This document shows positions 10,345-21,216 of a stretch of DNA of 64,000 nucleotides, one piece after another (the first letter of the stretch is position 1; each line of letters begins with the position of its first letter). The notes under the pieces are model-generated. The model saw only the letters and a program-made list of their open reading frames with translations, had not been told where the DNA came from and made no database searches. The translations under genes and the position numbers were made by a program. Source of the stretch: Calliopum simillimum. Lineage: Eukaryota > Arthropoda > Insecta > Diptera > Lauxaniidae. The DNA lies in assembly GCA_951812925.1 (NCBI GenBank), contig OX638369.1, positions 28,942,392 through 29,006,391 of the forward strand, given 5' to 3'.

Positions 10345-10567
10345 TAATCCACCGCGGGTGATCTTGAAAAATTTTTATTATTGACTTTCAAACTTCTATC
10401 TCATTTGCCATTTTTAAGTAAATATGATGAACTAGGGAAAAGATTTGTAAGCAATAATTTTGATACATTCATTGCAAAGCCTACTGCGAAAAAAATTTTT
10501 TAATTGAGCAATTTGAAAACAAGTTACTGGATAAAATACATCGGACAATTTTATCGATCGCAGTCCT

Positions 10568-11276
10568 TATTCTAGTTTTTTTTTATTAAAACTCAATTTT
10601 CCCATTCTTTATCCAATTTTTTGTTAAAAAATTAGTGTGGACGAAATCACTTTTAATATTTAACCATAACAGTGGCACAAAAAACGGAACGAAATTTTTA
10701 TTTCTAATATGCAGTCTAATGTATTTTTTAACCCTAAATCTGACTGCATACTCAGAATTGTCATTATACCCGCAAAAATTTCGAGAAATCCTTGCTTGAA
10801 TTTGGGGTAAACGCTGTTTTCAGGCTTATGTCGTAGCTAGATGAAAAAGTAAAATTTTTTTTAAAGCATCAAATAGCCGCACTATTTCTTATCAGAATAT
10901 AGTTTCAAAGTTACATACTTTCCGATTTATTATCCTTTGAAGAGAAGGATAGAAATGAAATACATAAATAGAAAGGATATTAAAAGAATTTGTTTCCGAG
11001 CTTCTAAAAAGAAAATATGCAAATATCGTTAGTAAGTATAGTTCCATAGTCTTTTTAAAGTCATATTGAAGTGGTTGAATTTTGGGCGCAAGGCGATCTC
11101 TAGTTTATATAAACCATACTACTATAATACAATTTTTAAGTGACTTTGACGCAATTTTTCGAAGTAAAAATATTACTTTTAAGAAAAAGTATTATCTGCG
11201 TCTTATTAGTTAAACATTTTTCTATGAGACTGAATCAAAAGATCTTTGAAATTTAGTGTCCGAAAAAATTTGTTCT
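10568..11276. other. AT-rich, nothing recognised
   Basis: This stretch lies between the nested transposon and the mariner relic. It may contain more of the decayed mariner element upstream of the recognisable part, but no motif supports that. Confidence 0.4.
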
Positions 11277-11571
11277 CACCCATCGGCTAAAATAAGCGAG
11301 TATTTGGACGACACATAATATAAAATTGATGAGCCATCTGCCTAACAGCCCCGATTTGTCACCCAATGACTTACATCTGTTCCCAAGAACTGAAGGCTAC
11401 ATACCTGGATTTGGATTAACATAACCAGAAGAAGCTGTTGAGGCGTTTAAAACCAACGTTTAGAACTATTATATTCAGTCTGCTGAAAGTGCCTGAAAAA
11501 ATGGCTGGAGTGCATGCAAAAGCATAAAGGCGAAAATTTAAAAAAAAGGAATAAATTTGTTTCTGTTGATA
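11277..11571 (+). pseudogene. mariner-family transposase relic (C-terminal part)
   Basis: Three frames together give a mariner-type C-terminus: SAKISEYLDD near 11283, then HLPNSPDLSPNDLHLFP near 11335-11385 (the conserved PDLSPND block holding the third catalytic Asp), then PEEAVEAFKTNV, and in another frame KWLECMQKHKGEN near 11497-11540. Internal stops and at least two frameshifts make it non-functional. TIRs were not found. Confidence 0.75.
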
Positions 11572-13822
11572 AATTATTCATATTTGGAAGCACCCAGTTT
11601 CATAAAAAAAGTTGATTTCAATTTAACTGCTTAAATTCGTCTAAACTCATATGGTCGTAAGTTTTTCTATTTAGATTATATTTTTAGAAAACTTAATATC
11701 TCTCTCATTTCGTATTATTTTCCTCCAATTATAATTTAATTTAATTACTTTCGATGCTTCAAGCTAAAAAAAAGTCTTTAATATAAATGACATCGAACCA
11801 AAAAAAACTTGCTTTTGCAGCACAAACTTATTAACTCTTTCCAGCATACCCATATCTACTCCAATTGTTTTCTAGTTTGTGTTTCAATTTCAGCCATTCC
11901 TCAGTCAGACTCTAATTGTTCAAAAGAAGTCGTTTAAAAAAAAGTCTAAGAATTGTTATACCTTTCACAAAAAAAAAGCCACATTTCAACTCCCGCGCGC
12001 TGCTCAAACACAAACATACATCTGTAGTTGGGATGGATGGATGTATTGTTGAACTTCACATATGTCTCTCTTTGTATACATACGTACGAGAGGGCTTTTA
12101 CTTGCCATCATTTTTATGAGGTTGACTATGTTGTCTGCACTGGCAGTTTACCCTTTCCCCCACTTTACCTATAAACGAGCACGCCATGCGGTACGTAAAG
12201 TAAAAGAAGAAACAGACAAGAGTAAAACCTATTTTGGGGATAAAGAAGTAAAAAACCAGAACACCTTCAATTTTGAAGGTGCTTCTTTTATTAAAAGTGT
12301 TGTTGCAGCAGCATCATAAAAACTAACGTTCTGCTTTTGTCGTATTTATTCAGCTTCTCTGAGTTGTTATGCCAGATACTTTTTCTACTTCTTCTTCATT
12401 GCGTCTGTCCACTATAAAGAAAAAACCTAAAAAAACTGAGCCAACATTTTATGGCTTTGAGAGGGAGAGACACCATCCAAATCGAAAACTCGTGAAGCCG
12501 GTTTGTGTCGTCATCTTTTTATGAAGCTGCACAGTGGCTTAGAATGCATGTAATAGTTCTCAAAAGCTCAAGCGACAGTTTGTGTTATTTGAATTTTTTG
12601 GCGCTTTCTGTTGTCTTGTTTGTTTTTTCTTCTAATCCATTGTTCTACTGTATTATTTATTCGTCAAAAAAGTGTATGTGTCGTCGTCTCATCATGTTGA
12701 TGGTGAACACAACAACTTGGGCTTTGTTTTGTAGCGCTCGTTAAGCTCGAATGTCCGAGTCAACAACAGCAGCAACAACAACAACGACATGTTAAAACCA
12801 AGAGTTACGTTAATTTGTATCTGGGCACAAAAACCCTACACCAACTAGCTATATAACGCTTTCTTTTACTACACATGTTTGGTGCGTGCCTTATGGCTTT
12901 ACAGTGTAGTGTACGAGATGAGATGTTGCTTCAACTTTTTATGTTGCCAAGAGGTAATTTTATATGATGTGCTTGCTAGTGTTAGTATTGTTATCATCAT
13001 CATCATCATTGGGATTATCACGAACTAAATTTTTTACTTTAAGATGAAACTAGTTTTTGAGTATTGCTTTCTTTTATAAATAGATTTTATTAAGCTTCTT
13101 TCTAACGAGCCCCATTTATTTTTTTTTTTTTCTGAGCAGGTTGCAGCTTTTAGATCCCTTTTTGTGTGACTCTTTTTTAAATGTCTTGAAAACTTTAGGA
13201 TTTGCCACAAGTGGCAACAAAAACTCGAAACAAAATATGAAGAATCGAATACGTTGAATAGAAAAATATCAAAAAAGTCAGCAAGTTATCAATTGGTGTG
13301 GAAAAATACCTAGTATTTCTATTTCTCATAGTACTCGGGAGTCTCATCTGGCCAATCACGTTTCAATGTTGCTTAGTACAACATCGCACTATCGTTATAA
13401 TTTGTTCCTTGGTCATACGATTAAGTGATGTAATAATCTCCTAGCGTAGACTAAAGAAAAATGTTCGTCGGCAGTACTACTCTTTTCTCCTAACTGTCGG
13501 GAGCCACCGTTTGTTACTTCCAAGGCAAAATGGATTTTATACTGAAAACAGAGAATCCCCCGAGTATACTTCTCAACGATTTATGACTCATTTGATTCGA
13601 TGCCTTTTTGTTTTTGTACAAGGGATGATGTCTTTAGCAAAAAATAAAGAAAAGTTGATTGAAATCAAAATCGAATGAACTAAATATTGTGAGCTTAGTT
13701 GTGATCAAGGTCACAAGTCAGCGTTGATCAACTAAGCCTAAAATGTCTATGTGACAAGTTTTTCTATTAAAATGTATACTTTGTTTTTTCTGTGATCACT
13801 ATCTGAAATATTTCTTCACAGC
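11572..13822. other. Non-coding stretch with microsatellites
   Basis: CAA-type repeats occur near 12763-12787 and an ATC run near 12993-13010. A short hairpin CACCTTCAATTTTGAAGGTG lies near 12263. Frames such as 12062-12319 have no recognisable domain. No gene was found. Confidence 0.45.
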
Positions 13823-13960
13823 ACTGAAGTATTTGATCTACAAACTTTAAAATTTAAATTTTGACTGTACTTTGATTTCATTTTGACACTGAAAAATGTA
13901 CATTGTCTTCTTTTATCAGTTTTTCAGTGTGCTGTTTTTAATGCAAACAAATACTTCAGT
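13823..13960. mobile_element. Small MITE, copy 1 (ACTGAAGTATTTG termini)
   Basis: The termini ACTGAAGTATTTG and CAAATACTTCAGT are inverted. The internal segment TTTTGACACTGAAAAA is also found in the copy at 58230-58365. The length is 138 bp with no coding capacity. Confidence 0.65.
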
Positions 13961-14218
13961 TCACAAACATTTGCCTTCTCATATATCCAAAGCAAGATCT
14001 TGTCGAAAGTGCGAAATTTTTGATTAGAATTTTAAGTGTATTTTGTTAAGAAATTCTCGAATAAGACCATTTGTGAAAAAAAAAACTAAAAATATTTTAA
14101 TATTTAAAATGATAACATCAGAACTTGTCTCATATTGCCAAAAAATGGTATTTTTAGCATGTGGAAAAATAGTTTAAATCAAGATTGCCATGCCTAAGAT
14201 ATCCAATGTTAAAGTCAT
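13961..14218. other. AT-rich spacer, nothing recognised
   Basis: The spacer lies between the small MITE and the first ~178-bp repeat array. No motif was identified. Confidence 0.4.
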
Positions 14219-15310
14219 TGAGGTAGTTTTCTACCCCTTGGGCCAATGTGCATATACTTTTTTGAAAACAAAGACGTTGCTGAAGGATTCTACTATGCTA
14301 AAAACGATCCTGTTCTATTCTATTACGTCAGAATTTTGAGATATTTTTGCTGGAAAGTGAAAAGTAAGTTCGTTTTGACCATTTAGCTTCGATGTACGCA
14401 ATATGGCCACTTGGTCGTGTGGTCATGGACTACAGGAGCATGCATGGCTTTCGGTGAAACTAAATGAGATACGTAGAATATAAAACAGTTTTTGAAACAA
14501 TGCTTCAGTTTAGTGTGGTTTCTTTTTGCTAATGACATGATTTTATCCTTGAAAATAAGGGCTTTTATAATAAGAACCCATTATGGCCACTTGGTCACCT
14601 AACCATGGACTACTGAAACATAAAAGGAACCCGATGAACTCAAATGAAAACTATAGAAAAACACTGTTTAAAAGAATATAGAAGTTTGGTGTAGTTTCTT
14701 CTTCCTAAAGTCAGAACTTTAACCTCGAAAATAAAGACTTTTCGTACTAAGAACCACTATGGCCACTTGGTCACCTTGCCATGGACCACTGGAACATAAG
14801 TAAGTGAATTCCAATGAAATCAAATGGGATCCATATAATATAAACAGTATCAGTAGTGTATTTTTTTGCAACTGACAGAATTTTATCCTTGGAAATATGA
14901 ACTTTTCATACTAAGAACCCAATAAGGCCAATTGGTCTCCTAACCACGGACCATTAGATTATTTGGCTTCATTTAAAGCCATAGAATATCAAATAGTATT
15001 TGAAACAGTATATCGGTTTAGTGTAGTTTCTTCTTCCTAAAACCAGAATTTTATCTTTGAAAATAAGGATTTTTTATGCTAATGACCCAATGTCGTCACT
15101 TAGCTGCGTGGTCACAGGCCACTGGAATATGAATGTTCGCTTATTGAACTGAGTGGTTATCAGATAAGTGGATTCCATTGATCATAGAACAACATTAAAA
15201 ACGACATATCAATGAAACTTTACAATTTTTTCAAATAAATTTGCAAAACATTACAAAAACCAGTTTTGTTCCGAATTGAGTATATGTATTGATTAGACGC
15301 AAATTAGCCT
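14219..15310 (-). repeat. Tandem array of ~163-180-bp units, orientation 1
   Basis: Units marked by ATGGCCACTTGGTC-like cores begin at about 14402, 14582, 14759, 14922 and 15090, spaced 163-180 bp. A terminal-looking block GGTAGTTTTCTACCCC starts near 14222 and can form a small hairpin by itself. The array is the inverse of the one at 17574-18770. Tandem repeats inside a mobile element recall DINE/Helentron or Galileo-type foldback elements; the class is not proven. Confidence 0.7.
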
Positions 15311-17573
15311 GTGTTCTAAAATTCACAAAAAAATTTCAACGGTATCAAGTACCGGGCCGATATGGGTTGAAACTCCAACAAGACGTCTTGTGCAGACCCT
15401 TATTGTGAACATGATTATGACTAAGCTTATGAAATGCCTTATTTAATTTTTTTTTTCGGCTCATTTTATTAAGAACACTGTTGATTAAAGTAGCAAAAAA
15501 AATTACTTACTCAGATGACATTAAAATTTGTTTTCAATACTGCAAATTATGTACCAAAGTGTTTAGAAAATCAAAATTTCTACCATACAGCTACCTACAA
15601 TCGATGGAGTTGGGCCAATTTTTTCAAATATCTTTAAGTTAGCATGTGTTATTCTTGAGAAGGAGCTATGCTGGAGATGAAACATATAAGAGCATAAAAG
15701 AAAGTGCATCACAAAGTTCAAAGTTTTAAAAAGTAATGACTAGAATTTTAAAGAAAGCCTTCACTAGAAAAATGTATCAAAGAATATGGAAAACGTCGAA
15801 AAGTGTCAAATGCAATCGCAAAATTATAACAACCGCCAGTGATAGTTCGATATTATCGAGTAGTTCCATCAAAATCGATAGCAAGCAAAATACGACTCAT
15901 TCCGTTGGTTGGGTTTTCTAAACAAAATCTTGCCTTTTAAATCAACTGAAAATAAACTTTACGCAGAAGAAAAGTCTTAGTACATGGTACGTTCTTTATT
16001 TTGTTTATCATAACGCTACCATTTAAGCGCGAAAATGTACACTTGATTTCACAGCCGTATACCGTCATATTGTGCACTGTGGTACTCAGAATATAGGGGT
16101 ATGTATACCCACATACACATGTTATGTATGGCAAATGGCGCAAATGTTTATTTCTTCATTTATAGGTATTTATTACACAAAGTAAGTGTTTTTCTACGTA
16201 CCAACCAGTATGTGTGTGTGTGTGTTGATGTTGGTGCATTTGTTTACCAACAAAGTATACGTTACCTTTACCGTCAGTGGTGCTTTTAACCGAACACACA
16301 GTGTAGAGTCACAAAGTGTCAACAAGGCACGCTAAAAGAAGGTAAACAAAACAAAAAGCGAAAATAAGAGCAATAAAAAATGAGCCATAAAATGGAACAC
16401 AAAACAACACTGAAAGAATTGTGAAACTTGAAAGATTCTCAAAAGCATTTTGAAATTTTCAAAGCAAATAATTTACTTTAAAAGATGGCATTGCATACTT
16501 TTAGGCTTTTCTTTCGAGATGTGTTTTACAAAATGTTGAATCTCTAGGCTGACTCTTTTTAGTTAAATACCAACACCTCAATTTTAATTGCACTGTAGTC
16601 AAACCAGCACTGTACTGCTTTACCGCTGTGCCGCTTTTCATACAATTTAGCTGCGATATTTGAGATTTTAAGCAAAATTTCGAAAATTTTTGACTTACTA
16701 AAAGTTTTTTATCATTGCCTTCAACCACTCGCTATATTCGTTTTCTCGTCGCTTACGGTAGTAACTGTAAACACAACATTAGGTATCAGCTACACACATA
16801 GCTACAAAAAATTCACTGCATAGTTATAGGCTGTGATTTTTAGCACTTACGTCAAAGTTTCATTGCATACTTGTAGGCTAAAAATTTAATTCCAAGTCTT
16901 TTCACACACTTATTCACTATATTTTTTTCGCTGTGTAAAGTTAACGACAAAATATCTGTTGGTCTTTTACTTTTCTTTCGCAAGCCACTGTGTTTCATAG
17001 GTAGGTACAACCATGTCTTTCACTTTTTTCCTTCTGCTTTTTCTCCATTTATGGCTCGGCTGTTGCGCCAAAAAATAATCAAGTACACGAAATCTAGCAT
17101 TTGTTGCGACGTAAACGTTAACGACGCTTCTTAAGGTTCTCAATTTCACATACGAGTATCACATAATATGGACGATGATGATGGCGATGATGATAATGAT
17201 ATTCACCAGCCACAGTCGTTAAGCCAACTGAACTCATTGTTGTCGTCAGGTCAGGCAAAAATGATGACGACGATGGTAACCAGGTTGTATTACATATCAC
17301 GAAGGAAGCATAGTCAACTTGTTTTCTTTTCGAGTGATATGTGCCATTTCTAGGAACTATAGCAAACAGTTGCTAGAATGGCTTTATCCGAATGATATGA
17401 TAATTAACAAGAAAAGGAACTATGTATTGCTTGCTTAGTTCTTAATACATTCCATCACCTCACCTCCCGTTGAAATTTTTTTATTAATTTTAGAACAAAG
17501 GCTAATTTGAACCTAATCAAGAAAAATTCGTTGGCATTTTTTGCATATATCAAACGGTTATTGAGTTCCGGTT
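15311..17573. other. Spacer between the two opposed ~178-bp arrays
   Basis: The spacer contains a GT run near 16210-16224 and a GATGATG-rich run near 17169-17205. Short frames (for example 15736-15921) lack recognisable domains. Apart from these nothing is seen. Confidence 0.4.
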
Positions 17574-18770
17574 GGGGTAGTTTTCTACCTCTTGGGCCAA
17601 TACAATACATATACTTTATTTGGAACAAAACTAGTTTTTTTAAAGTTTTTGCAAGCTTATTTGGAAAAATTGCAAAGTTTCATTGATATGTCGTTTTAAA
17701 TGTTGTTCTATGTTCAATGGAATCCACTCACCGATAACTGATAACCACTCAGTTCAATAAGCGCACATTCATATTCCAATTTCCAGTAAACACGCGGCTA
17801 AGTGACCGCATTGGGTCATTAGAATACAAAGTCCTTATTTTCAAAGATAAAATTCTGGTTTTAGAAAGAAGCTAAACCAATATATTGTTTCGAACACCAT
17901 TTTATGTTCTATGAATCCAATTTGGTTTCATTGGAATCCATTCGTGTTCCAGTGATCCATTATCAGGTGACCAATTGGCCATATTGGGTTCTTAGTATGA
18001 AAAGTCATAATTTTCAAGCACAAAATTCTGGGGTTAGGGAAAAGAAACTACACTAAGCTGATACATTGTTTCAAACACTAATTTATGTTCTATAGATCCC
18101 ATTTGGTTTCTTGAAATTTACTCATGTTTCAGTGGTCCATGGCCAGGTGACCAAGTAGCCATATTGGGTGCTTAGTATGAAAATTATTTTCGAGGATAAA
18201 GTTCTGGCTTTAGTAAAAGAATAAAGACCAAACTAATATATTCTTTCAAACACTGTTTTCTATGGATCCCATTTGGTTTCATCAGAATCCTTTCATGTTC
18301 TAGTGGTCCATGGCCAGGTGACCAAGTCTCTATATAAGGTTCTAAGTATGGAAACTCTATATTTTCAAGGATAAAACCTTGGAATTAGGAAAAATAAACT
18401 GCACGAATTTAATAAATATTGTTTCAAATACTGTTTTATGTTCTATGAATCCCATTTGGTTTCATTGGAATCCATTTTTCTCTCAGTTGTCCATGACAAC
18501 GAGACCAAATGGGCATAGTGGGTTGTTGGTATGAAAAATCCTTACTTTCAAGAAAAAATTCGAACATTAGGAAAAAGAATTTGAACTAAACTGATAAACT
18601 GTTTCAAACATTGTTTTATATTCTATGGATCCCATTTGGTTTCATTGGAATCCACTCATGTTTCAGTGGTCATTGGCCAGGTGACCTAGTGACCATATTG
18701 GGTTCGCAGTATGAAAAGTCCTTATATTCAAGGCTAAAATCCTGGCGCTAGCAAACAGAAACTATGTACT
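17574..18770 (+). repeat. Tandem array of ~162-185-bp units, orientation 2
   Basis: Cores such as CAGGTGACCAA...GCCATAT recur near 17803, 17965, 18143, 18314, 18499 and 18677. The left boundary GGTAGTTTTCTACCTC (near 17576) repeats, in the same orientation, the block at 14222. The units are reverse complements of those at 14402-15090. The right end near 18770 has no matching terminus. Confidence 0.7.
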
Positions 18771-20593
18771 CCAAAAAAAAATTATAAAAGGGTATGTTAG
18801 TTGGACTTTTTCACACTAAAATGGCCGCCAAAATCAAATATTATGAAAAAAAAAATTTTAAATATCAACTAAATTTAGAATTTAAATTTAGAAATTTGTG
18901 AAATCCTGTAAAAGCTTTTCATGGAAAAAAGTTTAGCATCAACTTTAAAGGTCCAGAACTTTGCTAAATTCTTTAAAACCTCATAAACCAAAAAAATTTA
19001 GAAAGCTTATACAATAACCTCAAAGTTCTTCTATACAAAAGTTTTCTCTAAAAAGCTAGGGTGACCCAAGAAACAACTAAAAAAATAACTCAAAAAATCA
19101 GTTTTTACTCTATTACTCCTCAGGCGTAGATCCTACTCCATTACCTTGCAGAAGCTTCGTAACCTCAAGCGATACACCCTTCATAGTGATGGAACTTGTA
19201 AAGATTAAACTTCATGACATTACGCTTTTTACACATGACGACACAATTTCGATTTAAATTTAAAAAGTGCTTACCAAAGTTCAACCCGACTATTTTACAA
19301 AATCTGCCATAAAGAATTCTCAAAATTTGCATTGTTTTTCAGAATTAACTTATTACCTACAAATTCAGAAAGAGTCGGCATAAATTCATGTGTCACTCGA
19401 AACTTATGGGTCTAATTAACTAATTTGCTTACTTCACTTAAAAAGGCAAACCCCCAATACTTTCATCAACATGCTTTCGTTTTCCAATTAAGATACCGAA
19501 TCTCTAATACAAAATAGAAAAATGTCCTTTTTGTCTAGTCTTAGTTATGTCTAAGTGTTTTATTGTTAATTGGTTTTGTTGGTTGTAACAAGGGTACAAA
19601 AACGGACATGTGAAATATGGCAAATAAACTTTTGTGCAACCAGTAAATGACATGCTAAAGAAGCAGAAATAGAAACAATTTATTAAAAGCTTAATAAATT
19701 GAAGAAACTTTTTGGCAAAAAAGAAATAAAAACAATAAAATTGCAAAAACTACATACTCAGTTCAGTGTCATTGCAAAATCACATCCCTTTAAACAATAA
19801 AATTTAATTAAATTCATAACCATAACCATACCAGCAAGTATATCATCCCAAAATTGCTTTTACTTTAAACGACAAAGCATTTCACATACCACTCAAACCA
19901 ATTGCATACAATCGCTTTCAATTTGTAAGCTGCATCCTGCGCGTTGTCTGGGCAGGCGCCTTCAATTATGATAAGGCAAATTCCATTTCAATTCATTTGA
20001 TTAATTTTGATCAGCAGCAGAAGCAGCATCATTTAAGGAAAATCTTAGTTGCCTTCGACAGCTTAACAAAGGATATCATATCACCATAAATGGATTATCC
20101 TGACAGGACATGCATGCAACAGTGCTGCGCAACAACAAAAGCAACGACAATGACAGCAACAAGAAGAACATTTGTATTTGTTGCACAATAACAAAAGCGT
20201 GTATTAGTAATTTATGACATTGACGCGCTATTTAATGGCAGCGAGCGTATAAACCATGAACAGTGGCAACAACAACAACAACAATGAAGGACCAGCATAA
20301 CAATGGAACTACCAAAAATATCCTTCACACCCGCTATTAACGCCCGTTAGAGTTGGTGAAGTTTTTAGTGCCATTGCCACTGCTGCTAATGCTGTTGATG
20401 TTGCCAGCATTAGTTTTGTATTTCAGAACTCATACAGTGTATGAACAATATGTTCATTATTCGATTTTCGAATCACAAAGGTCGCTTGGCGCTGCTAATT
20501 TTTCGAACGAATGTTATTTGTCCCGATGCGTTTCATAAGAGTACCGAATGGCATCCATCTGCCATTTTGTGTTTGGAGATGTTATATGTTCTG
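18771..20593. other. Non-coding stretch, nothing recognised
   Basis: A short CATAACCATAACCATA run lies near 19814-19832, the same unit as the large array at 63145. A CAA run lies near 20267-20283. No coding frame is supported. Confidence 0.45.
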
Positions 20594-21007
20594 TAGGCCG
20601 GGTCGATGAAAAAATGATGAGAAAAACCAAAAAACAATTTTTTTTTTTTTTGGACTAAAATCGATATTTTTTCCACAACTTCGGCAGGTGATTCGCGATG
20701 TTTAAAAATTATATATTGTTGTGAAGGGCTCAATTGGGCCATAATTAGCACTTTTTAGATAATATGTAAATATATTTTTAAAGATTTAAATTTTATATAG
20801 AATATATTGGAATACGAACCAGAGAAACTAGGTCGTAGTAGTCGAATATGACCACGAAAGTTCAAAAAACATAAGGAAAAAATATAGGCTTTTACTATAC
20901 AACGATTTATAAATATCTGGACTGGTCAAAAAACAAACAAAAAAAAAAAATGTGTTGGAGCGGCTTTTCCAAACTTTTTTTTTTTGTATGGAGTCCGACC
21001 CGGCCTA
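20594..21007. mobile_element. 414-bp MITE with TAGGCCGGGTCG termini
   Basis: The ends are inverted: TAGGCCGGGTCG at 20594-20605 and CGACCCGGCCTA at 20996-21007. The interior resembles sequence at 35340-35680 (ACTTCGGC, GTTTAAAAATTATATA). No coding frame is present. Confidence 0.7.
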
Positions 21008-21216
21008 ATGTCCATATGCATTCACAGTATACAATCATGTACCAAAGTATACAAATGCAGAATAGACAGAAAAAATTACTCCAATCCCGGGCGAAGTCGA
21101 AGTAACTTAGAGTTTGTCCACTGCTCCCTATCGCAAAAAAACTACGTGCTTTCTTGCTTTCCTACGTATGTCTACTTCGCCTTTGAGAGGTAGAGAGAGA
21201 GAGAGCATACCTACGA

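Larger units (their letters stand above)
7621..10411 (-). pseudogene. DD37E-type Tc1/mariner transposase, interrupted and degraded
   Basis: Read on the minus strand, the gene starts at an ATG at 10411-10409, is split by the foldback at 10344-9477, continues through KPGSGRKK and LKKNPNI to about 9135, is split again by the hairpin at 9134-8171, and resumes with QKFECRIMDDKSYF. Later landmarks are KFLVWQAICSCGKRSNSF, KKRLKPF, NNVILLPSEANPPNCPEL and SPIERYW, ending KISN-TAA at 7621. The first catalytic Asp (MDD) and the Glu of PIERYW are present; the second Asp (LWLD) is followed by two small deletions that shift the frame. Corrected spacing of the second Asp to the Glu is about 37 residues. In-frame stops occur after EIEV, NPNILC and DERF. 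It cannot be functional. Confidence 0.88.
6197..10567 (-). mobile_element. Dead DD37E-type Tc1/mariner transposon carrying three nested insertions
   Basis: Matching 28-bp TIRs lie at 6197-6224 and 10540-10567; both begin AGGACTGCGATCGATAAAAT read inward, and both are flanked by the TA duplication expected of IS630/Tc1/mariner insertions (6195-6196 and 10568-10569). The transposase relic lies on the minus strand at 7621-10411. Three later insertions are nested inside: a TIR element at 6314-7548 in the 3' non-coding part, a SINE-like hairpin at 8171-9134 with a 13-bp duplication, and a foldback element at 9477-10344 with a TAA duplication. Removing these three leaves roughly 1.3 kb, the usual size for such a transposon. 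Confidence 0.85.
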
